DNA from: Veillonella sp. VA137
GTDB lineage: Bacteria; Bacillota; Negativicutes; Veillonellales; Veillonellaceae
Assembly: GCF_003992015.1 (NCBI RefSeq)
Contig: NZ_RQVK01000004.1
Coordinates: 1-64,000, forward strand
Length of the DNA: 64,000 nt
Direction: 5' to 3'
A program made the translations under genes and the position numbers. Positions 35,297 to 45,336 of the stretch are shown here, one piece after another. How positions within the stretch are numbered: position 1 is the first letter of the stretch; each line of letters opens with the position of its first letter. The notes under the pieces are model-generated. The model was not told the origin of the DNA. It was given only the letters and a program-made list of their open reading frames with translations, and ran no database searches.

Positions 35297-35866
35297 ATGG
35301 GATTCTTCGATTGGTTCACTCAGACCCCAGACCATATCATAAGTTATGCCCCTGGCGGTCATACATTGCAAGTTAAAATTACTTACAATACAGAAACAGG
35401 TCTTTTTACGTATCGTGGTCGCTATGGTACACGCGCTAAGTTTTATGACAAAGATATTGACCATATCGACAACAAAGAGGTGAGTCGCACCCATCGTGTC
35501 TTGCTCATTCAAGGTAAGGATACTTGTCTCGCCACCCTCGATGTTCTCACCAACTTAGTCAATGAAAATTTACAAGCATGGATTGAATCTCGTGGCGCTG
35601 TAGCTTATGATTATGATCAACAACAACGGGGATTATGGGTAAATACAGCTGCTGTGAAAGCCGCCATCGATGCAGGACCTCCAGTGGAAACTGCTACCAT
35701 TGAAGTTGAAGACACCTCAGATGATGCTGCTAGCACATCTGTTCCTACACCAACAGAAGATGACCCCATTCTTCGTATCAAACAATTAAAAGAACTTCTT
35801 GATATGGGAGCCATTACCGACGAAGAGTTTCAACAGAAAAAAGAAGAATTACTCAATAAAATCTAA
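35297..35866 (+). CDS. SHOCT-domain protein
   Basis: The 189-aa protein has an N-terminal beta-rich part (about 1-100, perhaps PH-like), an acidic linker (about 125-150) and a C-terminal SHOCT motif (ILRIKQLKELLDMGAITDEEFQQKKEELL). SHOCT is a short oligomerisation motif found at protein ends. It starts 5 nt after the DUF805 gene and is probably co-transcribed. No specific function can be given. Confidence 0.82.
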   Translation: MGFFDWFTQTPDHIISYAPGGHTLQVKITYNTETGLFTYRGRYGTRAKFYDKDIDHIDNKEVSRTHRVLLIQGKDTCLATLDVLTNLVNENLQAWIESRGAVAYDYDQQQRGLWVNTAAVKAAIDAGPPVETATIEVEDTSDDAASTSVPTPTEDDPILRIKQLKELLDMGAITDEEFQQKKEELLNKI

Positions 35867-35871
35867 ACACT

Positions 35872-35915
35872 AAAAGGACTGTTCTCAGTGTCTCTTTCAC
35901 TGGAACAGTCCTTTT
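35872..35915. terminator. bidirectional terminator between the SHOCT gene and pyrD
   Basis: AAAAGGACTGTTC / GAACAGTCCTTTT is a 13-bp perfect stem with A and T runs on the two sides, so it can stop transcripts from both convergent units. Confidence 0.88.
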
Positions 35916-35944
35916 CTATGTGTCATTCAATATTCTCTTCTCTT

Positions 35945-36871
35945 TTACGGCATAATAATGCCACCAACTAAGTTCGATACATGTTCGATATGTTGGCTTT
36001 CGCAATAAGCGCTCATTTCACTAGCGATGATACCAATAGCTCGTGGATCCACCATCGTTGCCGTCCCCACAGACACGATGTCAGCTCCTACTAACATAAA
36101 TTCTAAGGCATCTTCACCAGTCATGATACCGCCGCCCCCCATGATTGGGATTTCAATAGCTTGTGCCACTTGATGTGTTAAGCGCAATGCCACTGGTTTC
36201 ACAGCTGGACCAGATAAACCACCATAGATATTCCCCAATAATGGTTTACGAGTCCGTAGATCTACAGACATCCCTAATAGGGTATTAATCATACTGATAC
36301 CATCTGCACCTGCCGCTTCTACAGCACGAGCAATCTCTACGATATCTGTTACATTAGGCGATAATTTCATAATCACTGGCAAATCTGTATGCCCTTTTAC
36401 CGCTTTACATACAGCAGCCGCACTCTCCGCCTGCACACCAAATGCCATACCTCCGCATTTTACATTAGGACAACTAATGTTGACCTCTAGGGCTGCTACA
36501 CCTTCGACAGTCAATGTTTTTGCCATATATTCATACTCTTCCAGTGTATTACCAGAGATATTGGCAAAAATTGGCACATCATATTGTTTTAAATTTGGCA
36601 ATATATCTGCTACAAATGCTTCTGCTCCAGGATTTTCCAATCCAATACAGTTCAACACCCCAGATGGTGTTTCAGCGATACGTACACCAGCATTACCAGG
36701 TCGAGCGGTAGGTGTTAAACCTTTTACAGAAATCGCCCCTACCTCTGTATTGAGGTCTAAGTAACCATCGTATTCCAATCCGAACCCAAAGGTGCCCGAT
36801 GCTGCTACGATAGGATTTTTCATGGAGATACCACAGAACTTCACTGCTAATTTAGGATCTACAGTAGCCAT
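35945..36871 (-). CDS. pyrD: dihydroorotate dehydrogenase B, catalytic subunit
   Basis: It oxidises dihydroorotate to orotate with FMN (class 1B, NAD-linked through PyrK). The 308-aa protein has PIVAASGTFGFG, NISCPNVKCGG with the catalytic Cys134, and GGGGIMTGEDALEFMLVGA near the C-terminus for FMN phosphate. Its start overlaps the pyrK stop. It is the last gene of the pyrimidine operon. Confidence 0.96.
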   Translation of the reverse strand: MATVDPKLAVKFCGISMKNPIVAASGTFGFGLEYDGYLDLNTEVGAISVKGLTPTARPGNAGVRIAETPSGVLNCIGLENPGAEAFVADILPNLKQYDVPIFANISGNTLEEYEYMAKTLTVEGVAALEVNISCPNVKCGGMAFGVQAESAAAVCKAVKGHTDLPVIMKLSPNVTDIVEIARAVEAAGADGISMINTLLGMSVDLRTRKPLLGNIYGGLSGPAVKPVALRLTHQVAQAIEIPIMGGGGIMTGEDALEFMLVGADIVSVGTATMVDPRAIGIIASEMSAYCESQHIEHVSNLVGGIIMP

Positions 36872-37638
36872 TAGTAAAACACCTCCTCAGCAGGGAATAC
36901 AGGGCCATCTTTGCATACTTTATACCGTGTACCACTTTTACCTTGGCAAGCACAGCCTACGCAACCGCCAGTACCACAACCCATGCGTTCCTCTAAAGAC
37001 ACTTGGCAAGGCACTCCCATTTGTTGCGCTACAGCAGCCACACCTTTCATCATCGGTGTAGGACCACATGTCAAAACTGCATCAAACTGCTCTTCTTTCA
37101 TCAGCGTTTCCATCACAGTCGTAGGATATCCTTTAGTCCCTAACGATCCATCATCTGTAGTGATATGAACGGTCACGGGGCTATCTTTGAACAAGTCTGC
37201 CCAGAAAGATTCACTTGCATTGCGGAATCCTAATATCACATGCGCCTCTTGGCTTGGTTGTAACCGATCAGCGATACATAGCATGGGTGCAATTCCAACT
37301 CCACCACCTACGAGTAACATGCGGTCTGCAGTGGTAAACGCTTGACCTAATGGTCCCAAGCAATCTAAGATATCCCCCTCTTTTAGTTTGGTCATTAGTT
37401 CAGTGCCCTTACCTACCACACGATACAATAAATCGATAGTACCTGCTTTCGCATCAAATCCTGCATAGCTGATAGGTCGGCGCAACAAGGGAGCTGTGCC
37501 CCCTGTAACGCGGACATTACAAAACTGTCCTAGTTGTGCCTCTTTTGCTTGTTTAGGTGCATATACGGACATTCTCCATACATCACTGCCTATTTGGGTG
37601 TTATGAATCACTCGACCCATTTCTACATATCCACTCAT
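36871..37638 (-). CDS. pyrK: dihydroorotate dehydrogenase B, electron transfer subunit
   Basis: This FAD and [2Fe-2S] protein passes electrons from PyrD to NAD+. The 255-aa protein has the FAD site RRPISYAGFD, the NAD site LLVGGGVGIAPML, and the cluster cysteines Cys221, Cys226, Cys229 and Cys242 in the order CX4CX2CX12C. It lies between carB and pyrD. Confidence 0.95.
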   Translation of the reverse strand: MSGYVEMGRVIHNTQIGSDVWRMSVYAPKQAKEAQLGQFCNVRVTGGTAPLLRRPISYAGFDAKAGTIDLLYRVVGKGTELMTKLKEGDILDCLGPLGQAFTTADRMLLVGGGVGIAPMLCIADRLQPSQEAHVILGFRNASESFWADLFKDSPVTVHITTDDGSLGTKGYPTTVMETLMKEEQFDAVLTCGPTPMMKGVAAVAQQMGVPCQVSLEERMGCGTGGCVGCACQGKSGTRYKVCKDGPVFPAEEVFY

Positions 37639-37644
37639 CTATGA

Positions 37645-40600
37645 TTACTCCATTTCATAATCTTGAATAGCATCTACTGTAATTACATCACCTGCAGTAG
37701 CGCGACTCGCTACGACATGTAACACTTCACGAGCTGTATCCAAGGATGTCAAGCATGGTACACCCATTTCTACAGCCAAACGACGCAATTGGAATCCTTC
37801 ACGCTCTGGTTTTTTACCATAGGTTAATGTATTCAACATCAAGTCCACCTTACCTTCACGAATGAAGTCAGCGCAATTTGGATTACCTTCAGAAATTTTA
37901 TTTACTACAGTGCAATCCACGCCATGTTCTGTGAAGTAACGGCCTGTACCACCAGTAGCCATAATATGGTACCCCAAATCGATAAAGCCTTTTGCTAAAC
38001 GAGATGCTTCTTCTTTATCACGGTCTGCTACAGTCATCAAGATATTACCTTTATCTGGAATGCGCATGTTTGCACCATGGATGGCTTTGAATAAAGCATC
38101 TGCATAGGTGCGACCAATACCCATTACTTCCCCAGTGGATTTCATTTCTGGTCCTAGGGCAATTTCTACTAAGCCCATTTTAGAGAAGGAGAATACTGGT
38201 GCTTTCACCGCCACATGTGGACGAGCTGGCACTAGGCCTGTTGGTAAGCCTAAGCTTTCCAAGGTTTCTCCTAAGGCAATCCGTGTCGCATATTCTACCA
38301 TGTTGATACCAGTTACTTTACTGATGAAAGGCACTGTACGGCTAGAACGTGGGTTTACTTCGATTACATGAAGTTCACCATTTACCACGATGTATTGGAT
38401 GTTGAGCACACCTTTTACATTAAGACCTTTAGCGATGCGACGTGTGTAATCTACGATTTGTTCTGTCAATTCCTCAGACAAATGTTGTGCTGGATATACG
38501 GCGATAGAGTCACCAGAGTGTACGCCGGCACGTTCTACTTGTTCCATGATACCAGGGATGCATACATCGATACCATCAGAGATCGCATCTACTTCTACTT
38601 CCATGCCTACCATGTAGCGGTCGATTAACACTGGGTGATCTTTGGATGCTACTACAGCTTCCTTCATGTAACGATCTAATTCTTGGTCATTATACACAAT
38701 TTCCATAGCACGACCACCTAGTACATAGGACGGACGGACAATCAATGGATATTGCAAGCGTTTTGCCGCTTCTAAGGCTTCTTCGTCACTAGTTACCAAG
38801 GCGCCTACTGGACGAGGAATTTCTAATTTTGCCAACAATTCATCGAAACGTTCACGGTCTTCTGCCATATCGATGCTGTCCACAGATGTACCTAGAATGT
38901 TTACACCTCGTGCAGCCAACGGGCCTGCTAAGTTAATGGCTGTTTGTCCACCGAACTGAGCGATAACTCCTACTGGGTTCTCCTTCCGGATAATTTCCAT
39001 CACATCATCTACTGTCAACGGTTCAAAGTACAAGCTATCAGATGTATCAAAATCTGTACTTACTGTCTCTGGGTTATTGTTAATAATGATGGATTTCATG
39101 CCCGCTTTACGCAATGCCCAAGAGGAATGAACAGAGCAATAATCGAATTCTACGCCTTGTCCGATACGAATAGGGCCAGAACCAAGAACGATAACGCTAT
39201 TTTCACCACGTGGTACTACTTCATCTTCCTTCGCATAAGCACTGTAGTAGTATGGTGTGTGTGCTTCAAATTCAGCGGCACAGGTATCTACATATTTATA
39301 GGTTGGATGAATGCCAAGCTCATTGCGTTTTGTCAATACGTCCTCATGAGAGCAGTTTGCATAGCGAGCAATCACTTTATCTGGGAAGGAATATTTTTTC
39401 GCTAATTTTAAATTACTTTCCGTAATACCATTCGCAGATAAATCTTTTTCTACCATCACAATATTTTTAATTTTGTTTATGAAGAAAGAGTTAATTTTTG
39501 TAATGTAGCAAATTTTTTCTACACTAATACCAACACGAAGTGCTTGTGCAATGACATACAAACGCTCATCATCGACTAATTGCAATCGTTCAATGAGTTG
39601 TTCAGGCGTTTCATGAGCAATTTTTTTCAATTCAATATGGTCTAAACCGATCTCTAGAGAACGGATAGCTTTTAACAGAGACCCTTCTAATGTACGGTCG
39701 ATAGCCATAACTTCGCCAGTAGCTTTCATTTGTGTTCCCAATGTACGATCCGCCAAATTGAATTTTTCAAATGGCCAACGTGGGAATTTTGTTACCACAT
39801 AGTCCAAGGATGGTTCAAAGCATGCTTTAGTTTCTCCTGTGACGGCATTTGTAATTTCATCTAAGGTCATGCCGATAGCCACTTTCGCCGCTACTTTAGC
39901 AATAGGATATCCCGTTGCTTTAGAAGCTAGTGCAGAAGAACGAGACACGCGAGGATTTACTTCAATAACATAGTATTGATTGCTGTATGGGTCCAAGGCA
40001 TATTGCACATTACAGCCACCTTCAATTTCAAGATAACGAATGATATCGACAGAGGCAGTACGCAACATTTGGTATTGTATATCATTCAAGGTTTGCGATG
40101 GTGCCACTACCACCGAATCGCCTGTATGTACCCCTACTGGGTCAATATTTTCCATATTACATACAATGATACAGTTATCTGCGCGGTCACGCATTACTTC
40201 GTATTCTACTTCTTTCCAACCAGCTACGGATCGTTCTACAAGAATTTGATGGATCGGACTAAGCTTGATGCCACGAAGGGCAATCATGTACATTTCCTCT
40301 TCGTTATGAGCAATACCGCCACCTGTACCACCTAATGTATAGGCAGGACGGATGATGATAGGGTATCCGATACGATTAGCAAATTCTACCGCTTCTGCCA
40401 CATCACTGAAAATATCAGATTCTGGCACAGGTTGGTTGATACGTTTCATCGCCTCTTTAAACAATTCACGGTCTTCCGCTTGTTTAATAGCCTCTAAAGT
40501 AGTGCCTAATAATTTTACATTATACTCCTTAAGGACTCCTGCCTCTGAGAGTTCCACCGCCATATTGAGACCAACTTGTCCGCCTAATGTAGCCAACACA

Positions 40601-40845
40601 CCATATGGGCGTTCTTTACGAATAATCTCAGTAACAAACTCCAAAGAAATCGGCTCAATATAAACACGGTCCGCAATATCACGGTCTGTCATAATGGTAG
40701 CCGGATTGGAGTTCACTAATACAACTTCATAACCTTCTTCACGAAGAGATTGACAAGCCTGTGTGCCTGCATAATCAAACTCAGCTGCCTGTCCGATAAT
40801 AATTGGACCAGAACCAATTACAAGAACTTTTTTCTTTTCCATCAT
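37645..40845 (-). CDS. carB: carbamoyl phosphate synthase large subunit
   Basis: It makes carbamoyl phosphate from glutamine-derived ammonia, bicarbonate and two ATP. The 1066-aa protein has two homologous ATP-grasp halves (each starting [10 protein letters not shown] / [11 protein letters not shown], at about residues 9 and 556) and a C-terminal methylglyoxal-synthase-like allosteric domain (about 935-1066; [11 protein letters not shown]). Two adjacent ATG codons are possible starts; the second (40842) is better spaced from the SD. It overlaps the carA stop (TAATG). Confidence 0.97.
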   Translation of the reverse strand: MMEKKKVLVIGSGPIIIGQAAEFDYAGTQACQSLREEGYEVVLVNSNPATIMTDRDIADRVYIEPISLEFVTEIIRKERPYGVLATLGGQVGLNMAVELSEAGVLKEYNVKLLGTTLEAIKQAEDRELFKEAMKRINQPVPESDIFSDVAEAVEFANRIGYPIIIRPAYTLGGTGGGIAHNEEEMYMIALRGIKLSPIHQILVERSVAGWKEVEYEVMRDRADNCIIVCNMENIDPVGVHTGDSVVVAPSQTLNDIQYQMLRTASVDIIRYLEIEGGCNVQYALDPYSNQYYVIEVNPRVSRSSALASKATGYPIAKVAAKVAIGMTLDEITNAVTGETKACFEPSLDYVVTKFPRWPFEKFNLADRTLGTQMKATGEVMAIDRTLEGSLLKAIRSLEIGLDHIELKKIAHETPEQLIERLQLVDDERLYVIAQALRVGISVEKICYITKINSFFINKIKNIVMVEKDLSANGITESNLKLAKKYSFPDKVIARYANCSHEDVLTKRNELGIHPTYKYVDTCAAEFEAHTPYYYSAYAKEDEVVPRGENSVIVLGSGPIRIGQGVEFDYCSVHSSWALRKAGMKSIIINNNPETVSTDFDTSDSLYFEPLTVDDVMEIIRKENPVGVIAQFGGQTAINLAGPLAARGVNILGTSVDSIDMAEDRERFDELLAKLEIPRPVGALVTSDEEALEAAKRLQYPLIVRPSYVLGGRAMEIVYNDQELDRYMKEAVVASKDHPVLIDRYMVGMEVEVDAISDGIDVCIPGIMEQVERAGVHSGDSIAVYPAQHLSEELTEQIVDYTRRIAKGLNVKGVLNIQYIVVNGELHVIEVNPRSSRTVPFISKVTGINMVEYATRIALGETLESLGLPTGLVPARPHVAVKAPVFSFSKMGLVEIALGPEMKSTGEVMGIGRTYADALFKAIHGANMRIPDKGNILMTVADRDKEEASRLAKGFIDLGYHIMATGGTGRYFTEHGVDCTVVNKISEGNPNCADFIREGKVDLMLNTLTYGKKPEREGFQLRRLAVEMGVPCLTSLDTAREVLHVVASRATAGDVITVDAIQDYEME

Positions 40846-41912
40846 TAACCTCTTCTCATCAATGTTTTAAAACGTTCAAACAAATACACATTATCAGTCG
40901 GCCCCGGAGATGCTTCTGGGTGATATTGTACCGACATAATCGGCAATTCATTATGCACTAATCCTTCTACAGTACCATCATTCACACTGCGATGGGATAC
41001 GCGCAATCCAGAACCCTCTAGGCTTGCTTCATCAACTGTATACCCATGATTTTGAGAGGTAATATGAACACGATTCGTATCTAAATCTTTTACTGGATGG
41101 TTAGATCCACGATGACCAAAACGTAACTTATACGTTTCACCACCAAATGCACGAGCAATCAATTGATGTCCCATGCAAATGCCAAAAATAGGTTTTTGGC
41201 CTACTAATTTTTTTATTTCTTCAACAATTTCAGGTACGTCTTTCGGGTCTCCCGGTCCATTAGACAAGAAAATTCCATCAGGATTGCAAGCCATCACTGT
41301 TTCAGCTTTTGTATGAGCTGGGAAAATTGTCAATCGGCACCCTTCATTTTCTAAGGATTGAAGAATATTTTCTTTTACACCAAAATCATATACAGCTACA
41401 TGAAACTCTGCTGAATCTTGACCACGGCGACCTTCCCACTTTGTGGTAACACGCATAATGTGATCTGTCGCTAGTGGTTGTGCTAATAAAGCATCGATTT
41501 TCTCTTGTGGTGTATCTGTTGGGCAAATAACCCCTTTCATTACGCCATGGCTGCGGATAGCACGTGTAATGGCACGTGTATCCACATTGTATAAGCATGG
41601 AATTCCATGGCTTCTCATATATTCCTCAAATGTCCCCTCATTTTGCCAATTACTAGGGAACGTACACAATTCTCCTACAATCATGGCTTTGCAATAGGGC
41701 TTAGAAGATTGATCTACCTCACGTGTGACACCATAATTGCCTACTAATGGGTACGTTAAAGTAATAATTTGATCTGCATATGACGGATCTGTTAAAATCT
41801 CTTGATATCCTGTCATCCCTGTATTAAACACTACTTCGCCAACGATTGGCATGCCCCCCAGCAATGTGCCCTCAAAGATAGTTCCATTTTCTAATACTAA
41901 TTTTCCTGTCAC
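40845..41912 (-). CDS. carA: carbamoyl phosphate synthase small subunit
   Basis: This glutaminase subunit supplies ammonia to CarB. The 355-aa protein has the N-terminal CarA domain ([16 protein letters not shown]) and a class I glutamine amidotransferase domain with the nucleophile Cys246 in FGICMGHQ and the catalytic His/Glu in [10 protein letters not shown]. The start is GTG and overlaps the pyrC stop (GTGA). Confidence 0.96.
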   Translation of the reverse strand: MTGKLVLENGTIFEGTLLGGMPIVGEVVFNTGMTGYQEILTDPSYADQIITLTYPLVGNYGVTREVDQSSKPYCKAMIVGELCTFPSNWQNEGTFEEYMRSHGIPCLYNVDTRAITRAIRSHGVMKGVICPTDTPQEKIDALLAQPLATDHIMRVTTKWEGRRGQDSAEFHVAVYDFGVKENILQSLENEGCRLTIFPAHTKAETVMACNPDGIFLSNGPGDPKDVPEIVEEIKKLVGQKPIFGICMGHQLIARAFGGETYKLRFGHRGSNHPVKDLDTNRVHITSQNHGYTVDEASLEGSGLRVSHRSVNDGTVEGLVHNELPIMSVQYHPEASPGPTDNVYLFERFKTLMRRG

Positions 41913-43198
41913 CCGATTACAACCCCGTCTTTCATTATAATTTGTCCATCTACTACTGTTAATTTTGCTTTACCAGTGACTGTCATACCATCAAATGGGC
42001 ATGATTTACCACGAGTGTAGAATTTGTTTCTATCTACAGTCCATATTTCGTCTAAGGAAAGCACTGAAATATCTGCAGGTTTACCCACTTCTAATACGCC
42101 ACCATCTACTCCGATGAGTTGGGCTGGTTTTGTACTCATCAAATTGATGATTTCATCAATTGTGAGGATACCTGTTTTTAATACATGTGTAACTACTGCC
42201 GCAAAGGATGTTTCCAATCCTGTGAAACCATTTGCTGCACAACAGAATTCCACATCTTTTTCTTCGTACGCATGTGGTGCATGGTCCGTAATTATGGCAT
42301 CAATTGTGCCATCTTGCAACGCTTCTAACAACGCTTGACGATGATCTTCAGAACGAATTGGCGGAGCCATTTTGAAATCTGCATTGTAATCTCGCAAATA
42401 TTCGTCTGTGAAAGCCAAATGTTGACTTGTTACTTCACACGTTACTTTTACACCTTGTGCTTTTGCACGACGTACTTGGTCTACTGCACTTTTTGTACTT
42501 ACGTGAGCAATATGGATATGTCCACCAGTCATTTCTGCTAACATAATATCACGAGCTACCGCTAGATCTTCTGCTACAGCTGGACGACCTTTTACACCCA
42601 TTTCATAAGAAACAATGCCTTCATGCATATGACCTTCGCAAGTTAAACTACATTCTTCGGCATGGTCTACAACCATTTTTCCAAACATAGATGAATATTC
42701 TAGAGCACGACGCATGAAAGCTGCACTTTCTACATAATGTCCATCATCGGAGAATCCTACTACACCAGCTTCTGCCATATCACCCATTTCTGCAAGTTCT
42801 TTTCCTTGCAAGCCTTTAGACACAGCTCCCATAAAATCTACTTTTACAACCCCTGTCAATTCGGCTTGTTTACGCAATCCACGTACTAGTGGAGCATTAT
42901 CCACAACAGGATTTGTATTTGCCATAGTTACAACACGTGTAAATCCACCTGCTGCTGCCGCTTGCGTACCACTGTGAAAGTCTTCCTTTGCTTCTTGACC
43001 TGGTTCACGTAAATGCGTGTGAATGTCAATCAAGCCTGGTGCTACGATTAAGCCTGTTGCATCATACACTTCTGCTTGGTCAGCTTGTAAATTTTGTCCA
43101 ATCGCCGCAATTACACCATTTTCTACAAGAATATCTGCTACTTCATGTTGTCCTTTTGCCGGGTTAACTACCGTACCATTTTTAATCAGCAAGCTCAC
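41909..43198 (-). CDS. pyrC: dihydroorotase
   Basis: It cyclises carbamoyl aspartate to dihydroorotate. The 429-aa type I enzyme has the metal motif GLIDIHTHLREPGQE near residue 60, HAEECSL, IAHVSTKSAV and TDHAPHA. The start at GTG 43198 gives the usual MSLLIKNG beginning with GGAGG 8 nt upstream; a GTG at 43207 abuts the SD. It overlaps the end of pyrB. Confidence 0.95.
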   Translation of the reverse strand: MSLLIKNGTVVNPAKGQHEVADILVENGVIAAIGQNLQADQAEVYDATGLIVAPGLIDIHTHLREPGQEAKEDFHSGTQAAAAGGFTRVVTMANTNPVVDNAPLVRGLRKQAELTGVVKVDFMGAVSKGLQGKELAEMGDMAEAGVVGFSDDGHYVESAAFMRRALEYSSMFGKMVVDHAEECSLTCEGHMHEGIVSYEMGVKGRPAVAEDLAVARDIMLAEMTGGHIHIAHVSTKSAVDQVRRAKAQGVKVTCEVTSQHLAFTDEYLRDYNADFKMAPPIRSEDHRQALLEALQDGTIDAIITDHAPHAYEEKDVEFCCAANGFTGLETSFAAVVTHVLKTGILTIDEIINLMSTKPAQLIGVDGGVLEVGKPADISVLSLDEIWTVDRNKFYTRGKSCPFDGMTVTGKAKLTVVDGQIIMKDGVVIG

Positions 43199-44132
43199 TA
43201 CCGTCACCTCCGATAATTGTTAAGTATAAAATTGCCATGCGGATGGCTACACCATTACGCACCTGTTCTTGGATGACTGATGCATCACCATACGCCACAT
43301 CTGGCGCAATTTCAAGACCACGATTCATTGGTCCTGGATGCAATACTAATACATCATCTTTTGCATTTTCTAAGACAGATTTATTAATACCAAAGATACG
43401 TGCATATTCACGATTACTTGGATATAAAGCGGAGTGAATCCGTTCTAATTGGATGCGCAATACGTTTACCACATCTGCATCTTTCACAGCTTCACGTACA
43501 TCATGATGAACAGTTACACCTAGTTTTTCTAGTTCTGGATATACTAACGTGCGTGGACCAGCTAGATGTACATCAGCACCCATTGTTTTTAAACCGTAGA
43601 TATTGGAGCGCGCTACACGGCTATGCATAATGTCGCCTATGATAACTACTTTTAAACCTTCTAATGTCGGTTTATGTTCTAAGATAGAATACATATCTAA
43701 TAAAGCTTGTGTTGGATGTTCATGGGCTCCATCACCAGCATTGATAATAATTGGATCTACGCATTTTGTAGCATATAAAGGAGCGCCTTCTTCACCAGAG
43801 CGCATTACGATGGCATCTGTTCCCATATAGGACATTGTTAATAATGTGTCACGGAAACTTTCTCCTTTTGCCATAGAGCTACCGCTTTTAGAAATGTTGA
43901 TGACGTCCGCCCCTAAATATTTACCTGCTAACTCAAAGGAACTTCTTGTGCGCGTACTATTCTCCATAAACAGGTTAATAATAGATTTACCTTTTAATAA
44001 TGGATGTTTCTTATTGTCTGATAAAACAATTTTCTTCATTTTTTTCGCTACACGTAAAATGAGTTCAATTTCTTCTTTTGACCGACCTTGCAGTCCTAAT
44101 AGGTGCTTACCTTTCAAGCTGATTTCTCCCAT
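43182..44132 (-). CDS. pyrB: aspartate carbamoyltransferase catalytic subunit
   Basis: It makes carbamoyl aspartate, the first committed pyrimidine step. The 316-aa protein has the carbamoyl phosphate loop FMENSTRTRSSFE near residues 50-62, GDGAHEHPTQALLD, and the aspartate-binding HPGPMNRG. The ATG at 44132 is 5 nt from GGAGG; an ATG three bases earlier is too close. No pyrI regulatory subunit is present. It is the first gene of the operon, behind the PyrR-type leader. Confidence 0.96.
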   Translation of the reverse strand: MGEISLKGKHLLGLQGRSKEEIELILRVAKKMKKIVLSDNKKHPLLKGKSIINLFMENSTRTRSSFELAGKYLGADVINISKSGSSMAKGESFRDTLLTMSYMGTDAIVMRSGEEGAPLYATKCVDPIIINAGDGAHEHPTQALLDMYSILEHKPTLEGLKVVIIGDIMHSRVARSNIYGLKTMGADVHLAGPRTLVYPELEKLGVTVHHDVREAVKDADVVNVLRIQLERIHSALYPSNREYARIFGINKSVLENAKDDVLVLHPGPMNRGLEIAPDVAYGDASVIQEQVRNGVAIRMAILYLTIIGGDGSELAD

Positions 44133-44165
44133 CATAGCCTCCTTTGTAGTACTTCTATTACACAC

Positions 44166-44196
44166 AAAAAGACCCCTTGCCATAAGGCAAGAGGTC
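44166..44196 (-). terminator. attenuator terminator in the pyrB leader
   Basis: GACCTCTTGCC / GGCAAGGGGTC forms a strong stem with a TTAT loop and TTTTT after it on the minus strand. It ends 34 bp before the pyrB start and is the regulated terminator of a PyrR-type leader. Confidence 0.88.
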
Positions 44197-44262
44197 GCAT
44201 AGTTATAGTGATTCTATTAGAGAGTACACCTATAGATTATAGGTAGAGTTCTCCTACTACGT

Positions 44263-44287
44263 TCCCTTACTAGCCTCACAGGACTAA
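44263..44287 (-). promoter_or_regulatory. PyrR binding loop (anti-antiterminator) in the pyr leader
   Basis: On the minus strand AGTCCTGTGAGGCTAGTAAGG matches the PyrR-loop pattern AGTCC-GAGAGGCT-AAGG of Bacillus pyr leaders. CCTT/AAGG and TTAG/CTAG pairing closes a hairpin around it. UMP-bound PyrR would stabilise this hairpin and favour the downstream terminator. The pyrR gene is not in the window. Confidence 0.8.
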
Positions 44288-44348
44288 TTTAAAAGGTTCA
44301 AATGTGCGCTCTTCGGTCTCTCGTACCGATTCATTAAGCTTATTAAGT

Positions 44349-44377
44349 ATTATAAAGCAAGAGTGCTTAAACGTCAA
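44349..44377 (-). promoter_or_regulatory. promoter of the pyrimidine operon
   Basis: The -35 TTGACG (44372-44377) and a perfect -10 TATAAT (44349-44354) have a 17-bp spacer. Transcription would start near 44342, giving a leader of about 210 nt that holds the PyrR loop and the attenuator. Confidence 0.88.
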
Positions 44378-44433
44378 GATAATTCTGTATAGTTTATACT
44401 ATCTATAGGAACACTACTAAGCAGTCATTAAGT

Positions 44434-44465
44434 GAAAAAGACCCCCATTTCTGGCAGTCTTTTTC
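44434..44465 (-). terminator. terminator of the flavodoxin gene
   Basis: GAAAAAGAC / GTCTTTTTC is a 9-bp stem whose descending arm carries the T run. It lies 42 bp past the flavodoxin stop and upstream of the pyr promoter. Confidence 0.75.
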
Positions 44466-44506
44466 GGAGTGTTATTATATTGCAACCTATTACATAGGTA
44501 GAAAAC

Positions 44507-45019
44507 TTATAGTTTAGCAATAACTTCTTCAACAAATGCTTTTGCATTAGTTAAGTCGTTTTCATCTGGATGAGATGCTGCTTGTGCATGACGTGCATCA
44601 CGTTCAGGGCTTTTACCATGGTTATGACCTTCTGGGAACATTTTGTACATCATTTCGATTACTTTTGGATCTACTTTACCTTGGCATTTGAAGTAACCTA
44701 CTGGTGTTTGACCATTTGGTAACAATTTCGCAGCTGCTTCTACAGTTTCTTGTGCATGAGGAGATACTGGAGGAACCCCTAAAGTACAGAATAAAGCTAC
44801 TTTTTCATTTGTGATTTCTTTAAGCACTGCTTGTGCCGCTTTATCAGCGTTACCTTGGTCTGCCCAGAAACCCATAAATACTACATCGTAAGATGCTAAA
44901 TCAGCTGGAACTTCTTTCACAGATACACATGGTGTACCAGCAGGCAAAGCACTTGCCATAGCTTCTGCTACTAATTTTGTATTGCCTGTACGGCTTGAGT
45001 AAACTACGATTGCTTTCAT
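44507..45019 (-). CDS. flavodoxin family protein
   Basis: This 170-aa FMN protein has the phosphate loop SSRTGNTK at residues 8-15 and a C-terminal half with YFKCQGKVDPKVIEMM, typical of the Flavodoxin_3 group. A His-containing loop (His132, His134, His144, His150) follows. It is next to the ChuW/HutW-like gene, and comparable flavodoxins accompany anaerobic heme-degradation genes in Fusobacterium, so it may be the electron donor for that enzyme. Its SD (AAAGGAG) is 28 nt from the ATG with a hairpin between, so the start is less certain than most. Confidence 0.82.
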   Translation of the reverse strand: MKAIVVYSSRTGNTKLVAEAMASALPAGTPCVSVKEVPADLASYDVVFMGFWADQGNADKAAQAVLKEITNEKVALFCTLGVPPVSPHAQETVEAAAKLLPNGQTPVGYFKCQGKVDPKVIEMMYKMFPEGHNHGKSPERDARHAQAASHPDENDLTNAKAFVEEVIAKL

Positions 45020-45029
45020 TCATTTTCCA

Positions 45030-45044
45030 CACTTCTAGGAAGTG
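45030..45044 (-). promoter_or_regulatory. hairpin between the SD and start of the flavodoxin gene
   Basis: CACTTC-CTA-GAAGTG on the minus strand can form a 6-bp stem between AAAGGAG (45048-45054) and the ATG at 45019. Folding would shorten the SD-to-ATG distance. It could be a translational control element or chance. Confidence 0.3.
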
Positions 45045-45144
45045 CGCTCCTTTTACATAACATATAAATACTATAAATAGTATACCATTATTTTGCATCT
45101 AACATTGTAGCCCAAGGCACAATGTTCATATATCAGATATACAT

Positions 45145-45329
45145 CCGCAGGCATTGCCTGCGGATACTGCACTCTCATTACAGAAGTGATTTTAAACGTA
45201 CTATAGTATGATGCAGCCTACCAACTTTGACCTGGTATACCTGATTCCACTCTATGAGCGGCTATAGAACTATTACAGGAAACTATATTGTTTGGTTTGG
45301 TAAGGTGTGTAGGAGTTCACCTGTAATAG
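45145..45329 (-). ncRNA. structured intergenic region between chuW/hutW-like and flavodoxin genes
   Basis: The 317-bp gap 45020-45336 holds several possible stems on the minus strand: CTATTACAGG / CCTGTAATAG (45320-45329 with 45270-45279, 10 bp perfect, 40-nt loop), TCTAT / ATAGA, ACCA / TGGT, and CCGCAGGC / GCCTGCGG (45145-45163). No T run follows the last one. I recognise no riboswitch family. It could be the leader of the flavodoxin mRNA, a processed spacer or a small RNA. A 7+2+7 inverted repeat (45068-45083) lies in the likely flavodoxin promoter region. Confidence 0.35.
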
Positions 45330-45336
45330 ATACTAC

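Noticed and set aside
44136-44183. Longer N-terminus of PyrB starting at 44183
   Set aside because: The extra codons would lie in the attenuator terminator and its T run. The ATG at 44132 has the SD and the family-typical start.
44291-44310. tRNA-like GGTTCAAAT sequence in the pyr leader
   Set aside because: Only the T-loop-like word is present; no cloverleaf or acceptor stem can be drawn around it.
45145-45163. Intrinsic terminator after the ChuW/HutW-like gene
   Set aside because: The stem CCGCAGGC / GCCTGCGG is strong but neither side is followed by a T run.
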